From Vibrio sp. CDRSL-10 TSBA (GTDB lineage Bacteria > Pseudomonadota > Gammaproteobacteria > Enterobacterales > Vibrionaceae), in the NCBI GenBank assembly GCA_039696685.1, contig CP155566.1, forward strand, positions 558,001-622,000: 64,000 nt of DNA, given 5' to 3'. The translations under genes were made by a program, and so were the position numbers. The notes under the pieces were generated by a model, which worked only from the letters and a program-made list of their open reading frames with translations, was not told where the DNA came from and did not search any database. Positions within the stretch are counted from its first letter, which is position 1. Every line of letters begins with the position of its first letter. Below, piece after piece: positions 1 to 8,558 of this stretch.

Positions 1-1
1 T

Positions 2-1703
2 GTGGATGGCGTGATGCCGTCGAACGAAGGCCGTGGCTATGTACTGCGTCGTATCATTCGTCGTGCAGTACGTCATGGTAACAAGCTGGGTGCACAGGGT
101 TCTTTCTTCCACAAACTGGTTGGCCCTCTGGCGGACATCATGGGCACAGCCGGTGATATTCTGAAGAACCAACAGGCTATCGTGGAAAAAGTCCTGCGCA
201 TCGAAGAAGAAAACTTCGGCCGCACTCTGGATCGCGGTATGTCACTGCTGAATGAAGCCCTGGACAACCTGCAAGGTAACGAGCTGGACGGAGAGACTGT
301 CTTCAAACTGTACGATACTTACGGTTTCCCGGCTGACCTGACCAACGACGTGGCACGTGAGCGTGGTTTCATCATTGATGAAGCGGGCTTTGAAGCGGCG
401 ATGGAAGAGCAACGTCAGCGTGCGCGCGAAGCGGGTAACTTTGGTGCTGACTACAACTCAATGATCAAAGTGGACGGCAAAACTGAATTCTGTGGTTACG
501 GCGCGACAGCCGGTCAAAGCCGCATCAGCAAGCTGTTTGTCGAAGGCAATGAAGTTTCTTCACTGTCGGCAGGCGATCAGGCGATCATCATTCTGGATGA
601 GACGCCGTTTCTACGCCGAATCAGGTGGTCAGTGCGGTGATACCGGTACGATCAAAACTGAATCTGGTGTTTTCCAGGTCGAAGATACCCAGAAGCTGGG
701 TAACGCGATTGCCCATTACGGTGTGTTGGCGGAAGGCGTATTTGCTGAAGGCGACAGCGTGACCACGGATGTGGATGCGAAGCGTCGTAAAGCGATTTCA
801 CTTAACCACTCAGCGACTCACCTGATGCACGAAGCTCTGCGCCGTATCCTGGGCGAGCACGTGATGCAGAAAGGCTCGCTGGTGCGTGCTGAAGCGCTGC
901 GTTTTGACTTCTCTCATCTGGAAGCGGTCAGCGCTGAAGAGCTGAAAGAAGTTGAGCGTATGGTGAACGAACAGGTGCGTCGTAACCACCCGATCGAAAC
1001 CAACATCATGGATGTGGAATCGGCAAAAGCGAAAGGTGCGATGGCACTGTTTGGTGAGAAATACGAAGAGATGGTACGCGTACTGTCGATGGGTGATTTC
1101 TCTACTGAACTGTGTGGTGGTATCCACGCCAATAGCACCGGTGATATCGGTCTGTTCAAGATCATCTCGGAAAGCGGGATTGCAGCCGGTGTGCGTCGTA
1201 TCGAAGCAGTGACTGGTGAAGCGGCGCTGGATTACCTGGACGAGCAACAGGCTCAGTACCAGCAGAAAATGAACGAGATGGCGTCAAAAGCCAAGACTCT
1301 GGAAAAAGAGATCAATCAGCTGAAAGACAAACTGGCAGCGAAAGAAAGTGCCAACCTGACCAGCAATGTCAAAGAGATTGCCGGCGTGAAGGTACTGGTT
1401 GCTCAGTTGGATGGCGCGGATAACAAAGCGCTGCGCGGTATGGTTGATGAACTGAAAAACCAGATGGGCAGCGGCATCATCATGCTGGGTAACGTGGCTG
1501 ACGATAAAGTGGGCCTGATTGCCGGTGTGACAAAAGATCTGACGGCTAAAGTGAAAGCCGGTGAGCTGGTCAACATGGTGGCCCAGCAAGTCGGTGGTAA
1601 AGGCGGTGGTCGTCCTGATATGGCTCAGGCGGGTGGCAGCGATGCAGCAGCATTGCCGGCAGCGCTTGCGTCAGTAGATGCCTGGATTTCCGAGCGTCTG
1701 TAA
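2..1703 (+). CDS. alaS: Alanyl-tRNA synthetase, 3' part (5' end outside window)
   Basis: Charges tRNA-Ala in the cytoplasm. The window holds about the last 566 residues; the catalytic N-terminus lies upstream. Visible are the end of the aminoacylation module ([17 protein letters not shown] near the 5' edge), the editing domain with its HxxxH motif (HSATHLMH, about 810-835) and the partner metal-binding CGGIH (about 1114-1128), then the C-terminal coiled coil and DHHA1 domain ending in AWISERL. An extra T at 608-610 (GTTTC) breaks the frame; with one T removed [11 protein letters not shown] is restored, so I read 2-1703 as one gene. It is followed by hairpins and lysC on the same strand. Confidence 0.96.
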
Positions 1704-1734
1704 CGATCAAATCGTTATTCATTGAAAATTAAAG

Positions 1735-1765
1735 ACACTCAATCAGCGTTTTGTTGATTGAGTGT
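1735..1765 (+). terminator. Hairpin downstream of alaS
   Basis: Eleven-bp perfect stem (ACACTCAATCA pairing with TGATTGAGTGT) around a short loop, 32 bases after the alaS stop. The following AACTTTATC is only moderately T-rich, so termination may be partial. Confidence 0.55.
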
Positions 1766-1779
1766 AACTTTATCTGGTC

Positions 1780-1843
1780 AACCAAGTGGTTTAATTGGCT
1801 TTAGCAACAGCGGGCTGATTAGCCGCTTGGTTTTGTTTTTTTA
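1780..1843 (+). promoter_or_regulatory. Structured leader or terminator between alaS and lysC
   Basis: AACCAAG (1780-1786) can pair with CTTGGTT (1826-1832), enclosing an inner GCGG/CCGC hairpin. A T-rich run follows at once (1831-1842), the layout of an intrinsic terminator. It may end alaS transcription or act as an attenuator ahead of lysC; the sequence alone does not decide. I could not recognise the lysine riboswitch known from E. coli lysC. Confidence 0.45.
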
Positions 1844-1922
1844 TTGTGACCAAACTGATATTCAACTGATTGTTGACGGGTTTGGTCTTAATGAGACTTC
1901 GGTCCTGGGAAGGTGAATACTG

Positions 1923-3111
1923 GTGAAAAAGCCCATTATCGTGCAAAAGTTTGGTGGCACTTCAGTTGGTTCAATTGAAAACATGCACTTAGTCGCCAAG
2001 CACATCATCAAAGCGAAAGATGATGGTAATCAAGTTGTGGTAGTTGTTTCTGCTATGTCGGGTGAAACCAACCGTCTGCTGGGCCTGGCCCATCAGGTGG
2101 ACAGTGTTCCGACCGCAAGAGAACTTGATGTTTTGCTCTCTGCCGGTGAGCAGGTATCTATGGCATTGGTAGCGATGACCCTGAATAAACTGGGTTATGC
2201 GGCGCGCTCGTTAACGGGCGGTCAGGCAAATATCGTCACCGATAATCAGCATAATGATGCGACGATTAAAGCCATTGATACTCAGGCGATAACGGACCTG
2301 CTGGAGCAGGATCAAATCGTTATCGTAGCCGGATTCCAGGGTGTTAATGAGAATGGGGATATCACCACGTTAGGCCGCGGCGGTTCTGATACCAGTGCGG
2401 TGACGTTGGCGGGAGCCTTAAAGGCGGATGAGTGTCAGATCTTTACTGATGTTGACGGGGTATATACCTGCGATCCGCGTGTGGTTCCTGGCGCGAAAAA
2501 GCTGGATGTGATTGATTTTCCTTCAATGGAAGAGATGGCTCGTAAAGGAGCTAAGGTCCTGCACCTGCCATGCGTTCGTTTCGCATGGAAAAACCAGGTC
2601 CCGCTGCGCGTTTCTGTCGACCTTTGATGTGAATGCCGGCAGCCTGATTAAAGGCGAAACCGGTACTCAGCCAATCTGCGGCCTGGCGCTGCAGCGTGAT
2701 TTGGCGTTGGTCAGCGTTGACCATGACTCACTTGCCGCGTTGACAGCACAATGTCAGATGCTGGGAATTGAAGTGTGGAATGTGATCGAAAAGGCAGAAT
2801 GGGCGGGTGTTGTGATAAAACATGACGCTTGTGCTAAGTTGGATCTGGTGTTCAGCAATAAAATCCGTAATAGTGAGCAGGTAAGCTTACTGACCAAGGT
2901 TGGTTTGCAAGCACCAGAACTGAAGGAACAGTGTTGTGCATTGTTGGCGGCAAATAATATTGAGGTTGATCACGTTTCAACCACTTCACAATCATTAATG
3001 TTAATGCTTTCGCCGCAAAATGTTGATAAAGCAGCAAATATTTTACATGAAGCTTATATTGATTCGCAGCTTTTCGTCGCAGTTGAAGCTAAACATGCCT
3101 TTTCGGGATGA
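1923..3111 (+). CDS. lysC: Aspartate kinase, monofunctional
   Basis: Phosphorylates aspartate, the first step towards lysine, threonine, methionine and diaminopimelate; dapB further along the window acts in the same pathway. The N-terminus has the kinase motif VQKFGGTSVGS and an FTDVDGVYTCDPR signature, followed by two C-terminal ACT domains. Start is GTG at 1923 behind GGGAAGGTG. An extra T at 2611-2613 (GTTTC) breaks the frame; removal restores RVLSTFDVNAGSLI and a 395-residue product, normal for monofunctional aspartokinases of this type. No homoserine dehydrogenase domain is attached. csrA follows after 92 bases. Confidence 0.95.
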
Positions 3112-3203
3112 TTAGTCTGCATTAGAGAGTTTACGTAAATATAACTTTTAGTGGATAATAAAAGCGTTGCAAGAGAATACAGAGATCACTCAAGGAGCAA
3201 ATA

Positions 3204-3401
3204 ATGCTAATTTTGACTCGCCGTGTTGGCGAAACCCTCATGATCGGTGACGAAGTGACAGTGACTGTGCTGGGCGTTAAAGGTAACCAGGTACGTATCG
3301 GTGTGAATGCTCCAAAAGAAGTATCGGTACACCGTGAAGAAATCTACATGCGCATTCAAGCGGAAAAGGGTAATGGTAACGTTGCATCAGGCAACTACTG
3401 A
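3204..3401 (+). CDS. csrA: Carbon storage regulator, RNA-binding
   Basis: Small homodimeric RNA-binding protein (65 residues) that binds GGA motifs in mRNA leaders and controls translation and stability of carbon-metabolism, motility and virulence transcripts. The sequence is close to textbook: [16 protein letters not shown] at the start, and the RNA-contacting [11 protein letters not shown] near the C-terminus. Good RBS (AAGGAG at about 3193) before ATG. An intrinsic terminator follows directly. As in E. coli, the gene sits immediately before a Ser/Arg tRNA cluster. Confidence 0.98.
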   Translation: MLILTRRVGETLMIGDEVTVTVLGVKGNQVRIGVNAPKEVSVHREEIYMRIQAEKGNGNVASGNY

Positions 3402-3411
3402 TTATCAGAGA

Positions 3412-3439
3412 AAGGCCGGCAATTTTGCCGGCCTTTTTT
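3412..3439 (+). terminator. csrA intrinsic terminator
   Basis: AAGGCCGGC pairs with GCCGGCCTT around an AATTTT loop and is followed by a T run. Confidence 0.92.
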
Positions 3440-3553
3440 GTCCTGTTTTTTATCGGAATAGGGGGATTTGAATGGCTAAAGTTCAAATTCTCGGCGCTTT
3501 GGTTAAATAGCCAACGCTTAAGCAGTTTTTTATTATTTTTGCCAAGAAAGTGT

Positions 3554-3581
3554 TTGACATATTTTTGGTAAAACGTAATAT
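3554..3581 (+). promoter_or_regulatory. Promoter of the Ser/Arg tRNA cluster
   Basis: Consensus -35 TTGACA (3554-3559), 16-base spacer, -10 TAATAT (3576-3581), then a GC-rich discriminator (GAGCCCCCGC), the pattern of stringently controlled stable-RNA promoters. The first tRNA starts 15 bases after the -10. Confidence 0.85.
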
Positions 3582-3596
3582 GAGCCCCCGCAAGAC

Positions 3597-3689
3597 GGTG
3601 AGGTGGCCGAGAGGCCGAAGGCGCTCCCCTGCTAAGGGAGTATGCGGTTTGTAGCCGCATCGAGGGTTCGAATCCCTCCCTCACCGCCA
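3597..3689 (+). tRNA. tRNA-Ser(GCU), copy 1
   Basis: Ninety-three bases with a long variable arm, typical of serine tRNAs. Acceptor stem GGTGAGG/CCTCACC, anticodon GCT at 3631-3633 in loop CTGCTAA, encoded CCA at 3687-3689. Reads AGC/AGU codons. Confidence 0.97.
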
Positions 3690-3728
3690 TTCTTGCGACG
3701 CTTAATTTTAGCATGTTAAGTGAAATGC

Positions 3729-3805
3729 GCGTCCGTAGCTCAGCTGGATAGAGTACCTGGCTACGAACCAGGCGGTCAGAGGTTCGAATCCTCTCGGACG
3801 CGCCA
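3729..3805 (+). tRNA. tRNA-Arg(ACG), copy 1, acceptor type A
   Basis: Seventy-seven bases, encoded CCA. Anticodon ACG at 3763-3765 (A34 is normally deaminated to inosine, reading CGU/CGC/CGA). Acceptor stem GCGTCCG/CGGACGC (type A of the two kinds present here). Confidence 0.97.
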
Positions 3806-3863
3806 TATTCCTTCGGGAATATGCAAGGTTCTCTTGGAACATAAGTTCTTTGAGAAGAAAAGT

Positions 3864-3956
3864 GGTGAGGTGGCCGAGAGGCCGAAGGCGCTCCCCTGCT
3901 AAGGGAGTATGCGGTTTGTAGCCGCATCGAGGGTTCGAATCCCTCCCTCACCGCCA
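3864..3956 (+). tRNA. tRNA-Ser(GCU), copy 2
   Basis: Identical to the first serine tRNA over its 93 bases, including the encoded CCA. Confidence 0.97.
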
Positions 3957-3960
3957 TTTC

Positions 3961-3981
3961 TTGACCTTTGGTCAATTTTTT
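3961..3981 (+). terminator. Possible weak terminator inside the tRNA cluster
   Basis: TTGACC-TTT-GGTCAA followed by a run of T, starting four bases after the second serine tRNA. The six-bp stem is weak; it could equally be a processing hairpin. Confidence 0.4.
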
Positions 3982-4000
3982 ATTCCAAAAGAATAAAAAC

Positions 4001-4038
4001 GTGATATAGTTCACACCTCAAAACGTGATGCAATTCAC
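4001..4038 (+). promoter_or_regulatory. Two GTGA-N6-TCAC palindromes before tRNA-Arg copy 2
   Basis: GTGA-N6-TCAC occurs at 4001-4014 and again at 4025-4038, centres 24 bp apart, in near-identical flanks (AAACGTGAT...TTCACAC). The core equals the CRP/FNR-like half-site arrangement. The first copy contains TATAGT (4005-4010), a possible -10. Binding is not established. Confidence 0.3.
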
Positions 4039-4045
4039 ACACTGC

Positions 4046-4122
4046 GCGCTCGTAGCTCAGCTGGATAGAGTACCTGGCTACGAACCAGGCGGTCAGAGGT
4101 TCGAATCCTCTCGAGCGCGCCA
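4046..4122 (+). tRNA. tRNA-Arg(ACG), copy 2, acceptor type B
   Basis: Seventy-seven bases, same body and anticodon as copy 1, but acceptor stem GCGCTCG/CGAGCGC. Both differences from type A are paired (compensatory) changes. Confidence 0.97.
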
Positions 4123-4194
4123 CTATTTTTAAGCTTCTGATTTATCAGGAGTCGATTGCAGAAGCGAGTCTTCTCCTGCTACAGTCAAGCCTGC

Positions 4195-4271
4195 GCGTCC
4201 GTAGCTCAGCTGGATAGAGTACCTGGCTACGAACCAGGCGGTCAGAGGTTCGAATCCTCTCGGACGCGCCA
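4195..4271 (+). tRNA. tRNA-Arg(ACG), copy 3, acceptor type A
   Basis: Same as copy 1 (acceptor GCGTCCG/CGGACGC), 77 bases, CCA encoded. Preceded by a spacer hairpin at about 4133-4150. Confidence 0.97.
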
Positions 4272-4403
4272 CTTTTCAGTTTGAGAAGTTACTCAGGTTT
4301 TATCCTGAATGGCTTTTTGAACCGAACTTCTGGTTACAGAAGTATTGGGAAGGGTATTGCCCTGTTTATCTTCGGTTTATCCGCCATTGATAACAAAAAT
4401 TGC

Positions 4404-4480
4404 GCGCTCGTAGCTCAGCTGGATAGAGTACCTGGCTACGAACCAGGCGGTCAGAGGTTCGAATCCTCTCGAGCGCGCCA
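4404..4480 (+). tRNA. tRNA-Arg(ACG), copy 4, acceptor type B
   Basis: Same as copy 2 (acceptor GCGCTCG/CGAGCGC), 358 bases downstream of it. Confidence 0.97.
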
Positions 4481-4553
4481 CTATTTTTAAGCTTTTGATT
4501 TATCAAAAGTCGATTGCAGAAGCGGGGTTTCTCGCTGCTACAGTCAAGCCTGC

Positions 4554-4630
4554 GCGTCCGTAGCTCAGCTGGATAGAGTACCTGGCTACGAACCAGGCGG
4601 TCAGAGGTTCGAATCCTCTCGGACGCGCCA
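4554..4630 (+). tRNA. tRNA-Arg(ACG), copy 5, acceptor type A
   Basis: Same as copies 1 and 3; 359 bases downstream of copy 3. Confidence 0.97.
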
Positions 4631-4761
4631 CTTTTCAGTTTGAGAAGTTACTCAGGTTTTATCCTGAACGGCTTTTTAAACCGAGCTTATGTTAAAGAAG
4701 CAATGTGAAGGGTACTGCCCTGTTTATCTTGGCTTTGTTTGCCATTGATAGCGAAAACTGC

Positions 4762-4838
4762 GCGCTCGTAGCTCAGCTGGATAGAGTACCTGGCTACGAA
4801 CCAGGCGGTCAGAGGTTCGAATCCTCTCGAGCGCGCCA
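4762..4838 (+). tRNA. tRNA-Arg(ACG), copy 6, acceptor type B
   Basis: Same as copies 2 and 4; 358 bases downstream of copy 4 and last of the cluster. Confidence 0.97.
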
Positions 4839-4846
4839 CCTTTCTA

Positions 4847-4874
4847 AAGCCCTGCATTCGTGCAGGGCTTTTTT
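4847..4874 (+). terminator. Terminator of the tRNA cluster
   Basis: AAGCCCTGCA-TTCG-TGCAGGGCTT followed by T; a ten-bp stem with a UUCG tetraloop. Confidence 0.95.
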
Positions 4875-5207
4875 GTTTACATTCCATTAGCATTTTGTCT
4901 ATTCTTTATTTACAACTCTTTGTTTTTACAAAGTTAGTTGCCACTTTATTAACTGCATCTCAATTTTCATTCCGATTGTTTACTAACCTCATCATATTCG
5001 GCACATAACTGAGCAAGTAAATCGCAGATTACATGACATTTTGTGATTTGTGTGACGAATCTTACGCTGATTTTGTGGCAAGCCTTAAAGAGTGGTGTGA
5101 ACCAAATTGACAATTTTTCACCAAAATTGATAATCCTTGTTCACATATCGCTGCGTCTTTATACGCGTGCGGTATATGTTGTCAGGATGACACTGAAAGG
5201 AAGCAAA
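4875..5207 (+). other. Non-coding region upstream of oadG
   Basis: AT-rich gap between the tRNA terminator and oadG. Apart from the promoter at 5107-5134 I recognise no gene or RNA. Confidence 0.6.
5107..5134 (+). promoter_or_regulatory. Promoter upstream of oadGAB
   Basis: TTGACA (5107-5112), 16-base spacer, GATAAT (5129-5134; five of six -10 consensus bases), 73 bases before the oadG start. Confidence 0.7.
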
Positions 5208-5465
5208 ATGACAAATATTGGAAGCCTGCTAGTTGATGCGGCCACCCTGATGGTTACCGGGATGACGGTCGTATTTCTATTCCTCACCATTTTGGTTTAT
5301 CTCGTTCGGTTAATGTCTAAATGGGTACCACAAGAAGTACCTCAGCCGATCGTATCCAAGTCCCCAGCGAAAAAAATGCAACCCGCCTCTGCTGCTGTCA
5401 GCCCTCAGGTTGTGGCTGCGATTTCCGCTGCTGTACACCAACACCGTACTTCAGCGGCGAAGTAG
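5208..5465 (+). CDS. oadG: Oxaloacetate decarboxylase, gamma chain
   Basis: Small membrane subunit (85 residues) of the Na+-translocating oxaloacetate decarboxylase; in this family it anchors and assembles the alpha and beta chains. One N-terminal membrane helix (about residues 10-35, MVTGMTVVFLFLTILVYLV) is followed by a Lys/Pro/Ala-rich cytoplasmic tail. The frame is open further upstream, but the ATG at 5208 has a clear RBS (AAAGGAAG) and gives the normal length. First gene of oadGAB, 26 bases before oadA. Confidence 0.93.
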   Translation: MTNIGSLLVDAATLMVTGMTVVFLFLTILVYLVRLMSKWVPQEVPQPIVSKSPAKKMQPASAAVSPQVVAAISAAVHQHRTSAAK

Positions 5466-5491
5466 TCAGAATTTAAAAGGAGTTTATAAGC

Positions 5492-7274
5492 ATGTCTAAA
5501 CCACTCGCTATTACTGATGTGGTCCTTCGTGACGCACATCAATCCCTGTTCGCGACGCGTATGCGTATCGAGGATATGTTACCGATCGCTGCCGAACTGG
5601 ACAAAGTGGGCTACTGGTCGCTGGAGACTTGGGGCGGAGCCACCTTCGATGCCTGTATCCGTTATCTGGGTGAAGATCCGTGGGAGCGTCTGCGCGTGCT
5701 GAAACAAGCGATGCCGAATACGCCGATGCAGATGCTGCTGCGCGGTCAGAACCTGCTTGGGTACCGTCACTACGCCGATGACGTGGTGGAAAAATTTGTT
5801 GAACGTGCCCATGCCAACGGCATGGATGTGTTCCGTATCTTTGATGCCATGAACGATGTGCGTAACTTCGAGAAGGCGGTGAAAGCTACTATCGATGTCG
5901 GCGGTCATGCCCAGGGCACCATGTCTTATACCACCAGTCCGGTGCATAACATCGAGACCTGGGTTGACCTGGCCAAGCGTCTGGAAGATCTCGGCTGTCA
6001 CTCGTTGTGTATCAAAGATATGTCCGGTCTGCTTAAACCGTATGAAGCGGATGAACTGATCCGCCGTATCAAGGCCTCGTGTGATGTGCCGCTGGCGCTG
6101 CACTGCCATGCCACGACCGGTCTGTCGACCGCGACCGCGATTAAAGCGGTTGAAGCCGGTATCGATATTCTGGATACCGCGATCTCCTCAATGAGCCAGA
6201 CTTACGGCCACACCCCGACTGAAACCGTGGTGGCGATGCTGGAAGGCACGGAGCGCGATACCCAACTGCAACTGGAAAAGCTTGAGCCAATCGCGGCTTA
6301 CTTCCGTGAAGTACGCAAAAAATACGCTAAATTCGAAGGTCAGCTGAAAGGGGTCGATTCACGGATCCTGATTGCCCAGGTTTCCGGGCGGGATGCTGAC
6401 CAATATGGAAAGCCAGCTCAAAGAGCAGGGCGCGTCTGATCGTATGGACGAAGTGCTGCAGGAGATCCCGCGTGTGCGTCAGGATCTTGGTTATATTCCG
6501 CTGGTGACACCAACCTCGCAGATCGTCGGCACTCAGTCGGTAATCAACGTGCTGACCGGTGAGCGCTACAAGAGCATCACTAAAGAAACTGCTGGTGTGC
6601 TGAAAGGCGAATACGGTGCGACGCCGGCCGAGGTAAACGCTGAGCTGCAAAACCGCGTGCTGGACGGTGCTGAACCGATTACCTGCCGCCCAGCTGATCT
6701 GCTCAGTGCGGAAATGGATAACCTGACCAGTGAGCTGCAGACCAAAGCGAAAGCTGAAGGCATCCGACTGGCGGATGAGCAGGTGGATGATGTACTGACT
6801 TACGCCTTGTTCCCGCAAGTTGGTTTCAAGTTCCTTACCAATCGCGGCAATCCTGCTGCCTTTGAGCCTGCGCCGGGTAGTGAGCCAGCACCTGCGGCGT
6901 CTGCATCTGCCCCTGCCGCATCTGGCGCTAAGATTGAAACGTACAGCGTGAAAGTGGACGGCCAGGTATACAACGTCGAAGTCGGGCCGCAGGGCCAGCT
7001 GACGTCGGTCTCTCCGGCAGCAGCACCGGCTGCTGCAGCGCCTGTCGTTGCGGCGCAGGATGCCGAATCGATTCCGGCACCGCTGGCCGGTAACATCTTC
7101 AAAATCAATGTCCATGCCGGCAGTGAAGTCTCCGAAGGTGATATTCTGGTGGTACTGGAAGCGATGAAGATGGAAACCGAAATTCGCGCAGCACGCGGCG
7201 GCGTGGTGCAGGAGCTGCTGGTCAAAGAGGGTGACTCTGTGACTGTCGGCGCACCTCTGCTCAGCCTGGCGTAA
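5492..7274 (+). CDS. oadA: Oxaloacetate decarboxylase, alpha chain (biotin protein)
   Basis: Transfers the carboxyl group of oxaloacetate to biotin; OadB then decarboxylates carboxybiotin and pumps Na+. Domains in order: N-terminal carboxyltransferase barrel ([15 protein letters not shown]), conserved C-terminal carboxylase domain, an Ala/Pro-rich linker (about 6850-7070), and a biotinyl domain with the EAMKMET biotinylation motif (about 7158-7180). RBS AAAAGGAG. An extra T at 6381-6383 (GTTTC) breaks the frame; removal restores [15 protein letters not shown] and a 593-residue protein of normal size. Confidence 0.96.
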
Positions 7275-7283
7275 GGGAGAACC

Positions 7284-8414
7284 ATGGACGGATTAATGAC
7301 CCTGTGGCTGGAAACCGGCATTGCCAATTTCCAGTTTGGCCAGATCATCATGATTCTGGTCGGCTGCCTGCTGCTGTTTCTGGCGATCAGTAAAGGCTTT
7401 GAGCCTTTACTGCTGCTGCCGATTGGCTTCGGTGCGGTGCTGGCCAACATTCCTAACGCCGGCTTCACTGAGCCGGGCGGCCTGTTGTACTACGTCTACC
7501 ATATCGGTATTGAGTCGGGCGTTTTCCCGCTGCTGATTTTTATGGGCGTCGGTGCGATGACCGACTTTGGCGCTTTGATTGCTAACCCGAAAACCCTATG
7601 GCTTGGTGCAGCGGCGCAGCTGGGCATCTTTGCTACGCTGTTCGGGGCGATCCTGCTCAACTATGTGCCGGGCATGGAGTTCACCATGGCCGATGCGTCG
7701 TCAATCGCGATCATCGGTGGTGCGGACGGCCCGACGGCGATTTTCCTCGCCAGCCAGCTGTCACCGGATCTGCTCGGTGCGATCGCAGTGGCGGCGTACA
7801 GCTACATGGCGCTGGTGCCGATTATTCAGCCGCCGATCATGAAAGCGCTGACCACGCCAGAGGAGCGTCAGATCAAAATGGCGCAGCTGCGTCATGTCGG
7901 TAAAGCGGAAAAGATCCTTTTCCCGCTGATGGTACTGCTGATGACCATTCTGTTCCTGCCGGCGGCGACGCCGCTGGTCGGCATGTTCTGTCTTGGTAAC
8001 CTGATGCGTGAAGCGGGCGTGGTCGAGCGTTTGTCGAAAACGGCGCAGAATGAGCTGATCAACATAGTGACCATTTTCCTCGGCCTCGGTGTCGGCTCTA
8101 AACTGCAGGCAGATAAATTCCTCAATCTGGAAACGCTGGGTATCCTGGCGCTGGGTGCGGCGGCATTCAGTATTGGTACTGCCGGTGGCGTGCTGATGGC
8201 CAAGCTGCTCAACAAGTTTTCCAAAGAGGACATCAACCCGCTGATTGGCGCGGCTGGTGTATCGGCCGTGCCGATGGCAGCCCGGGTGGTCAACAAAGTC
8301 GGGCTGCAGGCTAATCCGCAGAACTTTTTGCTGATGCATGCCATGGGGCCGAACGTGGCCGGGGTACTGGGTTCGGCAGTTGCCGCGGGTGTGTTGCTGG
8401 CTCTGGTCGGTTAA
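7284..8414 (+). CDS. oadB: Oxaloacetate decarboxylase, beta chain (Na+ pump)
   Basis: Polytopic inner-membrane subunit (376 residues) that couples decarboxylation of carboxybiotin to Na+ export. Many hydrophobic helices; the conserved loop [14 protein letters not shown] (about residues 149-162) carries the ion-site aspartate, and a second signature [15 protein letters not shown] lies near the C-terminus. RBS GGGAGA before ATG, nine bases after oadA. The stop codon lies in the first copy of a 16-bp triple repeat. No citrate-fermentation genes are adjacent. Confidence 0.97.
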   Translation: MDGLMTLWLETGIANFQFGQIIMILVGCLLLFLAISKGFEPLLLLPIGFGAVLANIPNAGFTEPGGLLYYVYHIGIESGVFPLLIFMGVGAMTDFGALIANPKTLWLGAAAQLGIFATLFGAILLNYVPGMEFTMADASSIAIIGGADGPTAIFLASQLSPDLLGAIAVAAYSYMALVPIIQPPIMKALTTPEERQIKMAQLRHVGKAEKILFPLMVLLMTILFLPAATPLVGMFCLGNLMREAGVVERLSKTAQNELINIVTIFLGLGVGSKLQADKFLNLETLGILALGAAAFSIGTAGGVLMAKLLNKFSKEDINPLIGAAGVSAVPMAARVVNKVGLQANPQNFLLMHAMGPNVAGVLGSAVAAGVLLALVG

Positions 8415-8450
8415 CTATCTGGTCGGTTAGCTATCTGGTCGGTTAACTAA
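8403..8450 (+). repeat. Three 16-bp tandem repeats spanning the oadB stop
   Basis: CTGGTCGGTTAACTAT, CTGGTCGGTTAGCTAT and CTGGTCGGTTAACTAA, back to back. The first copy encodes the last Leu-Val-Gly and stop of OadB; the other two are downstream copies. Confidence 0.92.
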
Positions 8451-8504
8451 AGGCCAAATTGCGAAGCCCGTATTCACGGTCGCAGATAATTTGGTATATA
8501 TTCA

Positions 8505-8529
8505 AAGGGATGCTTCGGCATCCTTTTTT
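8505..8529 (+). terminator. oadGAB terminator
   Basis: GGATGC-TTCG-GCATCC followed by six T. Confidence 0.92.
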
Positions 8530-8558
8530 CATTTCGCCCACAGGCTCAAGGAAAGGAC

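Larger units (their letters stand above)
4046..4838 (+). repeat. ~358-bp tandem duplication carrying tRNA-Arg pairs
   Basis: The order type B - spacer 1 - type A - spacer 2 is repeated: copies start at 4046, 4404 and (type B only) 4762. Spacer 1 (4123-4194 versus 4481-4553) and spacer 2 (4272-4403 versus 4631-4761) are clearly homologous with scattered substitutions, so the duplication is not very recent. Confidence 0.9.

Noticed and set aside
1704..1922. Lysine riboswitch before lysC
   Set aside because: Only hairpins and a T-rich run are visible; the conserved riboswitch core could not be recognised by eye.
3277..4014. 245-codon minus-strand open frame over csrA and tRNAs
   Set aside because: Its protein is internally repeated only because the tRNA genes are; it crosses csrA, its terminator and four tRNAs.
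3597..4838. CRISPR-like array
   Set aside because: The repeats are 77- and 93-base tRNA genes with cloverleaf folds and related spacers; no cas genes.
3720..4893. Short open frames across the tRNA-Arg genes
   Set aside because: They translate the tRNA sequence (VAQLDRVPGYEPGG), a common annotation artefact.
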